A DNA stretch of 64,000 nt from Anaerotruncus colihominis (lineage in GTDB: Bacteria; Bacillota; Clostridia; Oscillospirales; Ruminococcaceae). The position numbers were made by a program, and so were the translations under genes. The notes below the pieces were generated by a model. The model had not been told where the DNA came from. It was given only the letters and a program-made list of their open reading frames with translations, and ran no database searches. Shown piece by piece: positions 1-9,287 of the stretch; the stretch's first letter is position 1, and each line of letters opens with the position of its first letter. The stretch is from contig CP102255.1 of the NCBI GenBank assembly GCA_025146135.1, forward strand, positions 372,001-436,000. Reading direction: 5' to 3'.

Positions 1-417
1 TTCGCCAGGGTCCGGCGGGTAAAAAAATCCGCGCTCCTCCACATAGGCCGCCAGATCCATCAGCAGCACGCCCGGCTCGACGGTCAGGGTGAGATTGTCT
101 TCGTCAAGCTCGAGCACCTGGTTCATCAGGCTCAGGTCGAGCAGGATACCGCCTGCGACCGCGACGGCCGCGCCGACCAGTCCCGTACCCGCGCCGCGCG
201 GCGTCACCGGGATGGCGTGTTCGTTGGCGTACCGCATGACCGCCGAAACCTCTGCGGCGTTTTTTGCGCGGAACACCGCCTGCGGCCAGCCGGCTGTGCC
301 GCTCAATTCATCGTGGCTGTATTCCTCGCTGATCTCATCGCCGGCCAGCACCCGGTCGGGGTCCTGTGCAAGCTGCCGCAGGAATGTAAGATCGTGTTCC
401 GTCAGACGTTCGCGCAT
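1..417 (-). CDS. FAD-linked oxidase, GlcD/LDH type (3' part outside window)
   Basis: The minus strand encodes the N-terminal ~139 residues of a PCMH-type FAD-binding oxidase; the rest lies beyond base 1. Visible are the flavin-binding stretch PRGAGTGLVGAA and a following GILLDLSLMN, then the VEPGVLL turn typical of GlcD, glycolate oxidase and D-lactate dehydrogenase. These enzymes oxidise 2-hydroxyacids to 2-oxoacids. The ATG at 417 overlaps the end of the EtfA gene by 16 bases, suggesting translational coupling. Next to EtfB and EtfA it resembles the LctD subunit of the bifurcating lactate dehydrogenase/Etf complex known from Acetobacterium. Family assignment is firm; the substrate is inferred only. 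Confidence 0.88.
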   Translation of the reverse strand, partial: MRERLTEHDLTFLRQLAQDPDRVLAGDEISEEYSHDELSGTAGWPQAVFRAKNAAEVSAVMRYANEHAIPVTPRGAGTGLVGAAVAVAGGILLDLSLMNQVLELDEDNLTLTVEPGVLLMDLAAYVEERGFFYPPDPGE

Positions 418-1622
418 ACCGCCGCCTCCTTTCGTTCCCGGAGCTGGCCGAGCAGATACGGGACAATCTCGTACAAATCTCCTACCAGTCCATAATGCGC
501 CACCCGGAAAATCGGCGCCTTTTCGTCGCGGTTGATCGCGACAATCGTCTCCGCATGGTCCATGCCGGCCACAAACTGGATAGCCCCCGATACGCCGCAG
601 GTGATGATCAGCTTGGGACGCACGGTGCGCCCGGAAAGGCCGACCTGCCGCCTGGCGTCGATCCAGCCGGCTTCCGCCATCGGGCGCGTACAGGCGAGCT
701 GGCCGCCAAGCAGCGACGCCAGCTCCTCAAGCATGGCCAGGTCCTCCTCCTTCTTGACGCCGCGTCCCGCCACAACGAGCACATCGGCCGATTCAATGTA
801 TTTTTCCTCCGGCTTCGGCGCGGCTTCGAGCGCCTGCACGCCGCCCTTCAGGCGGGTTGGATCGACGTGGAGGCTGACGATCTGCCCGCTGCTGTGCGGC
901 GACCGTTCCGGCGCGTTCATCACCTTATAACGCACTGTAGCCATCTGTGGACGATGGTTCGGGGTGACGATCTCCGCCATGATATTGCCGCCGAAAGCCG
1001 GGCGGATCTGTACAAGATCGGTGTTTTCATTCATCTCCAGCACTGTGCAGTCGGCTGTAAGCCCCGTTTTCAGCCGCGCGGCCACGCGCGGGGCAAGCTG
1101 CCGGCCGACAGCCGTCGCGCCGACCAGGATCGCCGCAGGACGCGTCTGTGCGATAAATGCTTCAAAGACGGCGGCATACGGTTCAATGGAAAAATGGCGC
1201 AGCGCGGGGTCGTCGCAGACATAGACCTCGTCCGCGCCGTAGTGAAGCAGCTCGTGGGCGGCTTGGCTGACGCCGCCGCCCATCAGGAGGACGCGGACCG
1301 GCTGCCGGATGACGGCGGCCAGTTCGCGCGCCTTGCCGATCAGCTCGAATGTCACCGGATGCAGCACGCCTTCCTCATGGTCGGCATAAACGGCGACGCC
1401 GCTCCACTGTGATTTGTCCACGGCGGGCGCCGCTGTATCCTCGACGTATTCCGCCGCGCCGGGCGGCCCTTTTCTGACGCACAGGCGGCACATTTTGCAG
1501 GCGGCGCTGACCTGTACCGTACCGCCCCGCTCCTCAAGCGCCCCGAATGGGCAGAGGCGGATAAAGGCGGCTGTGTCGCCGATTTTTTCAGGATGGATCA
1601 CCAGTTTTGCCACAAGGCGCAC
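402..1622 (-). CDS. etfA: Electron transfer flavoprotein alpha subunit with ferredoxin-like head
   Basis: A 406-residue EtfA. Residues 1-60 form a ferredoxin-like head: Cys24 (in LCPFGA) plus Cys43, Cys46 and Cys49 (CKMCRLC) can ligate one [4Fe-4S] cluster, while the first CxxCxxC of a two-cluster ferredoxin is absent. The body carries the Etf alpha fold and the C-terminal FAD domain (SGRTVRP, CGVSGAIQF, AINRDEKAPIF). EtfA variants with such a head occur in the lactate dehydrogenase/Etf bifurcating complexes of anaerobes. The gene begins 6 bases after etfB and overlaps the oxidase start, so the three are probably made as one complex. Electron bifurcation is inferred from the architecture, not shown. 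Confidence 0.93.
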   Translation of the reverse strand: MRLVAKLVIHPEKIGDTAAFIRLCPFGALEERGGTVQVSAACKMCRLCVRKGPPGAAEYVEDTAAPAVDKSQWSGVAVYADHEEGVLHPVTFELIGKARELAAVIRQPVRVLLMGGGVSQAAHELLHYGADEVYVCDDPALRHFSIEPYAAVFEAFIAQTRPAAILVGATAVGRQLAPRVAARLKTGLTADCTVLEMNENTDLVQIRPAFGGNIMAEIVTPNHRPQMATVRYKVMNAPERSPHSSGQIVSLHVDPTRLKGGVQALEAAPKPEEKYIESADVLVVAGRGVKKEEDLAMLEELASLLGGQLACTRPMAEAGWIDARRQVGLSGRTVRPKLIITCGVSGAIQFVAGMDHAETIVAINRDEKAPIFRVAHYGLVGDLYEIVPYLLGQLRERKEAAVCANV

Positions 1623-1628
1623 CCCCTC

Positions 1629-2417
1629 TCATACAAATTTTTTCTGCCGCAGCATCGTGTACAGGCGTGCGCCGAGCGTCTGGCCGGAACCGCGCCAGAT
1701 TTCCCGGCGCACGCCGCTTTCCGGCGGAAAAATCCGCCGCACCTGTGTGGGCGAACCGTTCAGGCCGTAATGCCGTTCATCCCGGTCGTCCATATCGTCG
1801 AGCGTCAGGACCGTGACGGGCCGTTCGCGGCTGGCGCACAGCTTGACATAGGAGGGCAGGCGCGGCTGGCAGATGTCCTTGTCGACCGACAGCAGGCACG
1901 GAAACTGCACGCGTGTAGTTTCAAGGCTTTGCGGCAGATCCGCCTCCACGACGACGGCGCCTTTCTCCGCGCGGACAATCCGCCGGACGTTGGCCACGCT
2001 TGGGATGCCGAGCCATTCGGCGATCTCCGGGCCGACCTGGGCGGTATCGCCGTCGGTCGTCTGCTTACCGCAGATCAGAAGGTCGAAGCGGCCCGCCCGG
2101 CGCACGCCCTGCGCGAGCGTATAGCTTGTGGCGAGCACGTCCGCACCGCCGAACCGCCGGTCGGAGAGCAGCACGCCGGCGTCTGCGCCCATTGCGAACG
2201 CCTCGCGGATGACCGCCTGCGCCTGCGGCGGCCCCATGCTGAGGACCGTCACGCTGCCGCCGTGTTCCTCCCGCAGGCGCAGCGCCGTTTCAAGCGCGTA
2301 CAGGTCGTATGGGTTCATCTTCGATTCCACGCCGGCGCGCTTGAGCACGCCTGTCTGCGGGTCCACCTCCACCTTGCTTGACGCCGGGACCTGCTTGATG
2401 CATACCAGTATGTTCAT
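1629..2417 (-). CDS. etfB: Electron transfer flavoprotein beta subunit
   Basis: A 262-residue EtfB starting [11 protein letters not shown], with the conserved [13 protein letters not shown] region and the [20 protein letters not shown] segment that lines the nucleotide site. Length is normal for the family. It pairs with the EtfA encoded immediately downstream to pass electrons between the FAD oxidase and NAD or ferredoxin. Its ATG overlaps the stop of the upstream hydrolase gene by 4 bases, placing it in the long leftward operon that starts with the LIV transporter genes. Confidence 0.95.
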   Translation of the reverse strand: MNILVCIKQVPASSKVEVDPQTGVLKRAGVESKMNPYDLYALETALRLREEHGGSVTVLSMGPPQAQAVIREAFAMGADAGVLLSDRRFGGADVLATSYTLAQGVRRAGRFDLLICGKQTTDGDTAQVGPEIAEWLGIPSVANVRRIVRAEKGAVVVEADLPQSLETTRVQFPCLLSVDKDICQPRLPSYVKLCASRERPVTVLTLDDMDDRDERHYGLNGSPTQVRRIFPPESGVRREIWRGSGQTLGARLYTMLRQKKFV

Positions 2418-3196
2418 ACGTCCGTTTCCCCCTTTGCGCCGTCGGATACGATAGTGTTTTCAAGCCGTCCGATCCCGTCGATTTCCACGGAAACGGTATC
2501 GCCGGGCTGCATGGGTCCGATGCCCAGGGTGGTGCCGGTCAGGATCACGTCGCCCGGCAGGAGCGTCATAACCGCCGACAGCCAGCTTACGATCCAGAGC
2601 GGCTTAAAGAGCAGGTGCCGCGTATTCGAGTTTTGCACGGTACGGCCGTTGAGGATGGTGCGGATCGGCAGGCCGGACGGGTCGGCCTCGGTATCGACGC
2701 AGGGCCCGAGCGGCAGAAACGTATCAAAGCCCTTTGCAACCGACCACTGGCCGTCCGAGGGCTGCAAATCGCGGGCGGTCACGTCGTTGGCGCAGGTATA
2801 GCCGAGGATATGACTGGCCGCCTCGTGTTCCGGGACGTTTTTGGCGCGCCGCCCGATGACGATTGCAAGCTCGCCCTCGTAGTCCACGCGCTTTGACTGC
2901 GCCGGATAAACGATGCGGCCGCCAGGCCCGATGACCGCCGTGGAGGGCTTGATAAAGACGACGGGCGATGTGGGGACCTTTTCGTGCGATTCAATGATGT
3001 GATCCATATAATTAAGCCCGATACAGACCGCTTTGCTCGGTCTGACGGGTGCGAGCAGGCGTACATCGGCGCGCGCGGCACATTTGTCCGACGGTGTAAA
3101 GCCAGTGTCCAAAGCGCCGTCAAGCAGGCGGATGGTATCCGCCTGCAAGTCGCCGTACTGCTCGCGCCCGTTATAAAGAAATCTGACAAGCTTCAT
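2414..3196 (-). CDS. Fumarylacetoacetate hydrolase (FAH) family enzyme
   Basis: About 260 residues with the FAH fold: [39 protein letters not shown] (metal-binding acidic residues) and [13 protein letters not shown]. Members hydrolyse acylpyruvates or decarboxylate oxaloacetate and related 2-oxo acids with Mg2+ or Mn2+. An upstream in-frame ATG at 3217 exists, but AAAGGGG sits about 10 bases before the ATG at 3196, and MKLVRF is the usual family start. Position between the LIV importer and EtfBA suggests it processes a 2-oxoacid intermediate of the imported substrate. The exact reaction cannot be read from sequence. Confidence 0.9.
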   Translation of the reverse strand: MKLVRFLYNGREQYGDLQADTIRLLDGALDTGFTPSDKCAARADVRLLAPVRPSKAVCIGLNYMDHIIESHEKVPTSPVVFIKPSTAVIGPGGRIVYPAQSKRVDYEGELAIVIGRRAKNVPEHEAASHILGYTCANDVTARDLQPSDGQWSVAKGFDTFLPLGPCVDTEADPSGLPIRTILNGRTVQNSNTRHLLFKPLWIVSWLSAVMTLLPGDVILTGTTLGIGPMQPGDTVSVEIDGIGRLENTIVSDGAKGETDV

Positions 3197-3237
3197 GGCG
3201 TTTGCCGCCCCTTTCATATGCCAGCCGGCGGCGCGCG

Positions 3238-3954
3238 TCAGCCGCCCAGATAGGCTTTTTTGATATCGGGGCTGTCGAGCAGCTCCCGGCTGTCGCCGCT
3301 GTTGACGATGCGGCCCACCTCGAGCACGTAGGTGCGCGAGGAGATCGACATGGCCATAAACGCATTCTGTTCAACAATGACGACAGGCGTTTTGCGTGTG
3401 CGGTTGATTTTGACGATGGCGTCGAACATCTCGTCCACGATGACAGGGGCAAGCCCGAGCGACGGCTCGTCAAACATGATCAGCTTCGGATCGCTCATCA
3501 TGCCGCGCCCAATGGCGAGCATCTGCTGTTCGCCGCCCGAGAGGGTGCCCGCCTGCTGGCGGGCGCGCTCCTTTAAGCGCGGGAACAGCTCGTATACCTC
3601 GGCGATGTGCTCGTCAAGCTGCGCCTTTGTATACTTTTTGCAAAACGCGCCCATCTCCAGATTTTCAAGCACGCTCATCTGCGGAAACACCTCGCGCCCC
3701 TCAGGGATATAGACGATGCCGCGTCCGACGATCAGATGCGCTTTCAGGTCGCTGATCTGCTCGCCGTTGTAGGTGACTGCGCCGCGTGCGGGGCGGTTGA
3801 TGCCCATAATCGTTTTCATGAGGGTTGTCTTGCCCGCGCCGTTGGCGCCGATGATTGAGACGATCTCATCTTCGTGCACCTCAATGGAGACGTCGAACAG
3901 GGCCTGGACGTTTCCGTAAAACACGTCGATTCCATGTACTTTCAGCATAGCCAT
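3238..3954 (-). CDS. livF: LIV-type ABC transporter ATP-binding protein LivF
   Basis: A 238-residue cytoplasmic ATPase with Walker A GANGAGKTT, signature LSGGEQQML, Walker B LIMFDEPSLGLAP and the switch histidine region VIVEQNAFMAM. The phrase GIVYIPEGREVFPQMSVLENL is diagnostic for LivF rather than LivG. It heterodimerises with LivG to power the LivHM permease for branched-chain amino acids or, in many anaerobes, other small carboxylates or amides. It starts 3 bases after livG ends. Confidence 0.95.
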   Translation of the reverse strand: MAMLKVHGIDVFYGNVQALFDVSIEVHEDEIVSIIGANGAGKTTLMKTIMGINRPARGAVTYNGEQISDLKAHLIVGRGIVYIPEGREVFPQMSVLENLEMGAFCKKYTKAQLDEHIAEVYELFPRLKERARQQAGTLSGGEQQMLAIGRGMMSDPKLIMFDEPSLGLAPVIVDEMFDAIVKINRTRKTPVVIVEQNAFMAMSISSRTYVLEVGRIVNSGDSRELLDSPDIKKAYLGG

Positions 3955-3957
3955 AGA

Positions 3958-4740
3958 CTAACCCTCCACCGGCTTGTATTTGTCGCCGAGATAAGCGCGG
4001 ATCACCTCGTCGTTGTTCTGAATTTCATAGGGGGTCCCTTCCGCGATCTTTGCGCCGAAGTTGAGCACAGTGATCTTGGTGCTGATATTCATAACGACGT
4101 CCATGTTATGCTCGATCAAAAAGAGATCGATCCCGCGCTCGTGTGTTTTTAACAGGATGTCGACAAATTCGCGCCGCTCGGAAGGGTTCAGCCCTGCGGC
4201 CGGCTCGTCGAGGATGAGCAGGGCCGGCTTGAGCATGAGCGCGCGGCCAAGCTCGGTCATCTTCTGCTTGCCGTAGGCGAGGTTTTTGACCTTTTCATGG
4301 CGCAGGTCGGCAAGGCCGATCTCCTCGAGCACCTGTTCGGCGCGTTCGGTCAGCAGCTTTTCCTCTCGTTTTTCGCCGGGCAGGTCGACGAGAAACCGCA
4401 CAAGCCCGATCTTTGTCATCTGGTGCGCGCCGATCATCAGGTTTTCCAATACGCTCATGGACCCGAACAGCTTGAGGTTCTGGAATGTGCGCCCCACGCC
4501 AAGACGGGCGATGCGGTAGACAGGGCTGCCGCTTGTTTTGACGCCGCGGTAAAAGATTTCGCCCTCGCTGACAGGCAGCACGCCTGTGATCATATTGACC
4601 GTCGTCGTCTTGCCGGAGCCGTTCGGGCCGATCAACGAATGGATGCAGTTTTCCGGCATTTCAAGCGACAGGTCGTTCACGGCGACCAGGCCGGAAAAGC
4701 GTTTTGTGACATGCTCCATTTTCAGGACAGGTTGCATCAT
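3958..4740 (-). CDS. livG: LIV-type ABC transporter ATP-binding protein LivG
   Basis: A 260-residue ATPase with Walker A GPNGSGKTT, the LivG-type insertion RTFQNLKLFGSMSVLENLMIG, a degenerate signature LAYGKQKMTEL, Walker B LLILDEPAAGLNP and LIEHNMDVVM. It partners LivF. The first ATG of an ATGATG pair overlaps the livM stop by 4 bases, so livM and livG are translationally coupled. Confidence 0.95.
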   Translation of the reverse strand: MMQPVLKMEHVTKRFSGLVAVNDLSLEMPENCIHSLIGPNGSGKTTTVNMITGVLPVSEGEIFYRGVKTSGSPVYRIARLGVGRTFQNLKLFGSMSVLENLMIGAHQMTKIGLVRFLVDLPGEKREEKLLTERAEQVLEEIGLADLRHEKVKNLAYGKQKMTELGRALMLKPALLILDEPAAGLNPSERREFVDILLKTHERGIDLFLIEHNMDVVMNISTKITVLNFGAKIAEGTPYEIQNNDEVIRAYLGDKYKPVEG

Positions 4741-5711
4741 GCGCGCCTCCCGCTCTTTTGTTTTTTCGGCATCCAGAACCGGCCGAGATTCTTTTCACCG
4801 CCAAACAGGGATACAAGCCCGTTGGGCAGGAAGATCGCGAATAAAAGCGCGATGATGCTGAAATACAGCCAGTAGTTCGTGCCTAGAAAGCGCAGGCATT
4901 CCGGCAGCAGCGTGATCATCGCCGTGCCCAGGATGTTGCCCGGCACCGAACCGATGCCGCCGATCATCATCATGATCAGATAGTTGGCCGACAGATCAGT
5001 TGTAAAGGTCGTCGGGTTGAGATAGCCCATCAGGTAGGCGTACATTGCGCCGCCGAGGCATCCGAACACGGTGGCCAGCGTGAAGGCCTGAATTTTGATT
5101 TTGGCGATGTCGATGCCGCACGCTTCGACCGCCTCCACATTGTCGCGGATGGCCTTGAACACGCGTCCCCATTTGGAATGGACAATGCGCCACGCGGTGA
5201 ACGCGAGCAGCACGACGGCGGCCAGGTACAGGTAGTAGACCTTGCGCGAGGTATCCAGCGCGTAGCCGAACAGGCTGATATGCGGGATGCCCTGCACGCC
5301 CATGGTGCCGCCGGTCAGCTCGACCCAGTTGGTCAGGATCAGGCGCACGATCTCTGAAAAGCCGATCGTCGTCAGCGACAGATAGACGCCCTTGAGCCGC
5401 AGGCTCGGATAGCCGAGCATCCATCCGATGGCCAGCCCCATGACGATCGCCAGCAGAAAGCCGATCCAGGGCGATACGCCCAGGCGCGTGCTGAACAGCG
5501 CCGCCGTATAAGCGCCAAGCCCCATGATGCCGGCGGTGCCAAGGTTCATCTGGCCGGTCAGCCCGGTGATGAAATTGAGTCCCATGACAATGACGATATT
5601 GACAAGCGTCTGACTGAGCAGGATATGTACATAGGCGTTGTCATACGAAAGCGGGAATACGACGAGGAAAATCAGCAGCAGGCAGAGCGCCGCCCGTTTG
5701 ATCCGTTTCAT
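4737..5711 (-). CDS. livM: LIV-type ABC transporter permease LivM
   Basis: A 324-residue integral membrane protein with about ten hydrophobic segments. It carries the LivM hallmarks FITGLTGQMNLGTAGIMGLGA near residues 50-70 and the EAA-like cytoplasmic loop WGRVFKAIRDNVEAVEACGID, where the ATPases dock. With LivH it forms the transmembrane channel. It lies 12 bases downstream of livH. Confidence 0.94.
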   Translation of the reverse strand: MKRIKRAALCLLLIFLVVFPLSYDNAYVHILLSQTLVNIVIVMGLNFITGLTGQMNLGTAGIMGLGAYTAALFSTRLGVSPWIGFLLAIVMGLAIGWMLGYPSLRLKGVYLSLTTIGFSEIVRLILTNWVELTGGTMGVQGIPHISLFGYALDTSRKVYYLYLAAVVLLAFTAWRIVHSKWGRVFKAIRDNVEAVEACGIDIAKIKIQAFTLATVFGCLGGAMYAYLMGYLNPTTFTTDLSANYLIMMMIGGIGSVPGNILGTAMITLLPECLRFLGTNYWLYFSIIALLFAIFLPNGLVSLFGGEKNLGRFWMPKKQKSGRRA

Positions 5712-5723
5712 AGCGGGCCTCCT

Positions 5724-6605
5724 TTACTGTCTGTGTCCGAGCAGGCCGGACGGTTTTACAAGCAGAAATACGATCAACAGCACAAACGCCACGCAGTCCT
5801 TATACAGGGTCGGGATGACAAGGGTGCTCAGATTTTCAAGGATACCGATCAGAATCCCGCCCGCGATCGCGCCGGGCAGATAGCCGAAGCCGCCGATGAC
5901 GCCGGCTGCAAAGCCCTTGAGTCCGATCATATTGGCGATGGTCAGATCGATGGTGAACAGCGGGATAACCAGGATGCCGATGGCGGAGCAGATGACCGCG
6001 CTGAGGGCGATCGTCAGATTGATGTTGGCGGTCACGTTGATCCCCATGAGCGTGGCGGCTGTTTTGTTCTGCTGGACGCAGCGCATCGCCTTGCCCATTT
6101 TCGTTGTTTTAAAAAAGATCTGCAAAGCGGTCACAATGACCGCGGAGACAAGGATGATAGCGATATTGGCCCGCGGAATCACGATGCTGCCGATCTTGAC
6201 GATCCCCTTGAGAAAGCCGGGAACTGTAAAGGGCGTCGCTCCCCAGATGACACGGGCCAGCTCGGTCAGGATGCGTCCGAGGATAACCGTACCGATGACC
6301 GCGAACACGGGGGAGGCCATGTTGCGCAGCGGGTTGAAAATGCCGGTGGCGACCAGAACGCCGAACAGGAACATGGTGGCGACGGTTGCGATGATCGCGA
6401 TGGCCGGCGGCGCGCCCATGCGCAGGACGAACTGTCCGGCGAACACATAGGCGCCGAGCATAATCAGCTTATCGTGGCTGAAGTTGAGCAGGCCGGTCGC
6501 ATTGAAGATGATGGTGTATTCGATTGACACGAGCGCGTAGATAAAGCCGAGCGCCAGCCCGCTGACAATCAACTGGACAATGATTTCGGCTGTCAATTCT
6601 TTCAC
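5724..6605 (-). CDS. livH: LIV-type ABC transporter permease LivH
   Basis: A 293-residue permease with eight or so hydrophobic segments, the N-terminal GLALGFIYALVSI and the LivH loop GKAMRCVQQNKTAATLMGINV followed by GGFGYLPGAIAGGILIG. It is the second channel subunit. It is separated from livK by a 107-base gap containing a strong hairpin, a layout common where the binding protein is made in excess over the permease. Confidence 0.94.
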   Translation of the reverse strand: MKELTAEIIVQLIVSGLALGFIYALVSIEYTIIFNATGLLNFSHDKLIMLGAYVFAGQFVLRMGAPPAIAIIATVATMFLFGVLVATGIFNPLRNMASPVFAVIGTVILGRILTELARVIWGATPFTVPGFLKGIVKIGSIVIPRANIAIILVSAVIVTALQIFFKTTKMGKAMRCVQQNKTAATLMGINVTANINLTIALSAVICSAIGILVIPLFTIDLTIANMIGLKGFAAGVIGGFGYLPGAIAGGILIGILENLSTLVIPTLYKDCVAFVLLIVFLLVKPSGLLGHRQ

Positions 6606-6663
6606 CCCTTATGATCCGCTGTTTTGCCAGCGGCGCGCGCAAAACAGCCGGTTATAGTTGGAT

Positions 6664-6701
6664 GGCCCCGCCGGACTGGGTCCGGCGGGGCCGGTTTTTT
6701 T
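6664..6701. promoter_or_regulatory. Intergenic hairpin between livK and livH
   Basis: A 13-base GC-rich stem (GGCCCCGCCGGAC / GTCCGGCGGGGCC) with a 3-base loop. On the plus strand it is followed by GGTTTTTTT and would terminate rightward transcripts. On the minus strand, the sense of the liv operon, no U-run follows, so partial termination or 3'-end protection of livK mRNA is the likely effect. The effect is inferred. Confidence 0.7.
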
Positions 6702-6712
6702 GTGCTGTGCGG

Positions 6713-7948
6713 TTACGCCGCGAGATCGACGTATTCGACCATCGTCGGGACCTTATCGCGGATCTGTGCGATGACGCAGCCGTGCAGCAGGTTGCCGTTT
6801 TCGTCGCATTTGTAGCTGCCTTCAGGCAGGACCAGCCCATCGGTTGCGGCCAGCGCGTCGCGCACAGCCTGCGGATCGGCCGAGCCAGCGCGCTCAATCG
6901 CATCGGCCAGCACATAGGTGGCGCTGTAATAGGTAGCTGCGTAAAGCTCGGGGGCATAGCCGTACTTGTCGGTAAACTTTTTGGTAAACTCGGCGGTCAC
7001 AGCTTCATCGCTGGTCGATACAAAATCGGTGACGGAATACCAGCCCTCGACATACTCAGGTTCCAGCAGGTTGAGCACCTGATCCATAACGACGCCCGCC
7101 GATGCGATCACCGGGACGTCGACGCCAAGCTCATAGAGCTGACGGGCGGTCAGGGCGACCTCTGCGTCGTCGGTCCAGGAGATGATGCAGTCGACGCCCT
7201 CGCCTTTGAGCTGCATGATTTGGCCGGTGAGATCCTTGTCGCCGGCATTGTGGCCGACCGCTACATACGGCACGCCCGCTTCCTCAAGGTAGGCAATGAT
7301 CACATCGCGTCCGCCAGTACCGAAATCGTTATTGTTAAAGGAAATGCCTATCTTTTTCGCGCCGAGCGTCTCGATGGCGTATTTGGCCGCCACCTGTCCG
7401 TTGATTGTATCCGCCGGGCGGCAGCGGAACATGTAGGGATTTTGAGCCTCCTCAAGCTTGGGGCTTGTGCCGCCGGTTAAAAATGGGACGCCGGCATTGC
7501 GGTAAAGCTCATTGGTCGCCATCGCGTTTCCGCTTGTATGCGGTCCGATGACGGCCGCGACGTCCTGCGTCAAGATCTTTGTGACGACGTTGACCGCTGT
7601 GGTCTGGGTGTTCTGGTCGTCCTCAATCGTATAGACGAGCTTTTTGCCAAGCACACCGCCGTTTGCGTTGATTTCCTCCAATGCCAGGTCGATGCCTTCA
7701 CGGGTACGCTGGCCCGCCAGCGGGAAGTTGCCGGTCAGTGCGCAGCTCAGGCCGAACAGGATTTCACCGTCGGTCGCGGCCGTCCCATCCGCGGGCGCGG
7801 CGGAGGCGCTGCTCTGGGGTGCGGACGCGGCGGTCCCCTGACTGGAGGCGGCGGGCTGCGAAGCGCCGCCGCAGCCGGCAAACAGTGTGGTGGACATCGC
7901 TGCCGCAAGCAGGATTGCGAGATGCTTTTTCATTTCGATTCCTCCCAT
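6713..7948 (-). CDS. livK: LIV-type substrate-binding lipoprotein
   Basis: A 411-residue periplasmic-binding protein type I. The N-terminus MKKHLAILLAAAMSTTLFAGC is a lipoprotein signal with the lipidated Cys at the AGC box (the ATG at 7933 gives MKKHL; the annotated ATG adds MGGIE). A Ser/Ala-rich linker follows, then ILFGLSCALTGNFPLAGQRTREGIDLALEEIN, VAAVIGPHTSGNAMATNE and FLTGGTSPKLEE, which shape the ligand cleft. It delivers the substrate to LivHMGF from outside the membrane. Specificity cannot be assigned; neighbours suggest a carboxylate or amide rather than only leucine. Confidence 0.93.
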   Translation of the reverse strand: MGGIEMKKHLAILLAAAMSTTLFAGCGGASQPAASSQGTAASAPQSSASAAPADGTAATDGEILFGLSCALTGNFPLAGQRTREGIDLALEEINANGGVLGKKLVYTIEDDQNTQTTAVNVVTKILTQDVAAVIGPHTSGNAMATNELYRNAGVPFLTGGTSPKLEEAQNPYMFRCRPADTINGQVAAKYAIETLGAKKIGISFNNNDFGTGGRDVIIAYLEEAGVPYVAVGHNAGDKDLTGQIMQLKGEGVDCIISWTDDAEVALTARQLYELGVDVPVIASAGVVMDQVLNLLEPEYVEGWYSVTDFVSTSDEAVTAEFTKKFTDKYGYAPELYAATYYSATYVLADAIERAGSADPQAVRDALAATDGLVLPEGSYKCDENGNLLHGCVIAQIRDKVPTMVEYVDLAA

Positions 7949-8060
7949 TTTTCAGTTAGAGCCAGATGCTTATGCAGATGCAGGGTGAGCGGATCATCCT
8001 TAAGAGAACCGGCGCGGCGTCCGTCCCGCGATTTGCGGCGCGGCCTGTTTTTACGCTGTA

Positions 8061-8180
8061 CCCGCCCCGCTGTTCGCGGCGCAGCCGGCTAAAGTTTTTT
8101 GCCGAGGCTTTTTTTCAAAAAAGCCGGAGCGCAGCCGGCTAAAGTTTTTTGGCATACCTTTTTTTCAAAAAAGGTATGCG
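8061..8180. repeat. Dispersed gene-end repeat, locus A
   Basis: Two tandem modules, each GCGCAGCCGGCTAAAGTTTTTT followed by a self-complementary arm pair; the second is GGCATACCTTTTTT paired with AAAAAAGGTATGC. The conserved entry is CCCGCCCCGCTGTTCGCGGC. Copies occur at 20341-20453, 47401-47502 and, inverted, 53564-53705. Here it abuts the 3' end of the DapA-family gene, 6 bases after its stop, in the same relative orientation as at the other loci. The rest of the 7949-8185 gap shows no gene. Confidence 0.85.
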
Positions 8181-8185
8181 GGAGA

Positions 8186-9115
8186 TCAGGAGAGCTTGCC
8201 GGCCTGCCTGAGCACGTCGGTGAGGACAGCCTTTTCCGCTTCGGTGATGGGGGCGAGCGGGCTGCGGGCCGGGCCGACCGGAATACCGGTTACAAGCTCG
8301 ATGGCCGGGCGCATGATCGAGTTGGGCAGGATGCGTCCGTTCTGGCCGCAGCTCTTGCAGAAACGGTAAAGCGGGATGAACAGCTCGCGGGCGCGGGCGT
8401 TGTCGCCGGCGGCGAAGGCGTCCATAATCGCGCGGATTTCATGGCCGAAGATGTGCGCGCCGCCGCTTACGATGCCCATGGCACCCTGAACGATGGTCGG
8501 CAGAAGCATGATGTCGTCGCCGTTGAAGATAACGAATTCGGGATTGGTGTCCTCGGTGGCCAGAAAATAATCCGTGACCTGGGTCGGATTGACGCCGGCC
8601 TCGTCCTTGATGCCGATGATGTTCGGGATTTTGGACAGCTCATGGACGGTTTGGGCCTCAATGTTGATGCCGACAAAGATGGGAATGTTGTAAAGCAGGA
8701 TGTTGACGTTAACGCTTTCGGCGATCTGCTTGTAATGGTTGTAAACGCCCTGCTGCGTCGGCTTGTTATAGAAGGGACAGACGATCATGCAAAGATCGAT
8801 GCCGAGCTCCGCAGCCTTTTTGGTGAGCGCGGCCGTTTCCTTTGTGGAGGCGCAGCCTGTGCCGGCAATGACTGGCTTGCGGCCGGCGCTGACACGGACG
8901 GCTGTTTCCATCAGGCGCACGCGCTCGTCAAAGGTGAGCAGGCTTGCTTCGCCGGTCGTACCGGTGACAATCAGCGAATCGCAAAGATCGTTTTTGATCA
9001 GATATTCAATCAGATCGCCATAGACCTTGTAGTCGATTTCCTCATCCTTGCCGAAGGGCGTGACCAGCGGCAAAAGAATGCGGCCGTATTTTGCGGTGAA
9101 CTCTTTCCTTGTCAT
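8186..9115 (-). CDS. DapA/NanA-family class I aldolase
   Basis: A 309-residue dihydrodipicolinate-synthase-family protein. Visible are VTGTTGEASLLTFDER (substrate carboxylate loop), the catalytic Tyr in LLYNIPIF and the Schiff-base Lys in GIKDEAG. The ATG at 9115 is preceded by CTGGAGGAACACAGC, so the 56 extra in-frame residues upstream are rejected. The family includes true DapA and catabolic lyases for 2-keto-3-deoxy sugars, sialic acid or hydroxyoxo-acids. Its position beside a catabolic regulon rather than lysine genes favours a lyase/aldolase acting on a pyruvate-containing substrate. Confidence 0.88.
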   Translation of the reverse strand: MTRKEFTAKYGRILLPLVTPFGKDEEIDYKVYGDLIEYLIKNDLCDSLIVTGTTGEASLLTFDERVRLMETAVRVSAGRKPVIAGTGCASTKETAALTKKAAELGIDLCMIVCPFYNKPTQQGVYNHYKQIAESVNVNILLYNIPIFVGINIEAQTVHELSKIPNIIGIKDEAGVNPTQVTDYFLATEDTNPEFVIFNGDDIMLLPTIVQGAMGIVSGGAHIFGHEIRAIMDAFAAGDNARARELFIPLYRFCKSCGQNGRILPNSIMRPAIELVTGIPVGPARSPLAPITEAEKAVLTDVLRQAGKLS

Positions 9116-9161
9116 GCTGTGTTCCTCCAGATCATAAATTGTAATATTTATCAGGCTGTAA

Positions 9162-9176
9162 TGTTGTCTGATATCG
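9162..9176. promoter_or_regulatory. Candidate FadR-type operator half-site, dapA side
   Basis: TTGTCTGATATC lies just upstream of the aldolase gene and matches TTGTCTGACATC, the reverse complement of the site at 9323-9340. The pair in the divergent 9116-9374 region would let the local GntR regulator control both arms. Inference from sequence similarity only. Confidence 0.45.
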
Positions 9177-9287
9177 TGTCTAAAAGTATAGACGGGATGC
9201 TTGTGGTTGTCAACATGTATTTTGAAACTTTGTATAAAATAATAAAAATATATAGTAAAATTTTGTTGTATTACAAAAAACAAAAGC

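Noticed and set aside
5625..6527. 300-residue frame on the plus strand
   Set aside because: It is antisense to livH/livM, very polar, with no ribosome site; the permease frames are clear.
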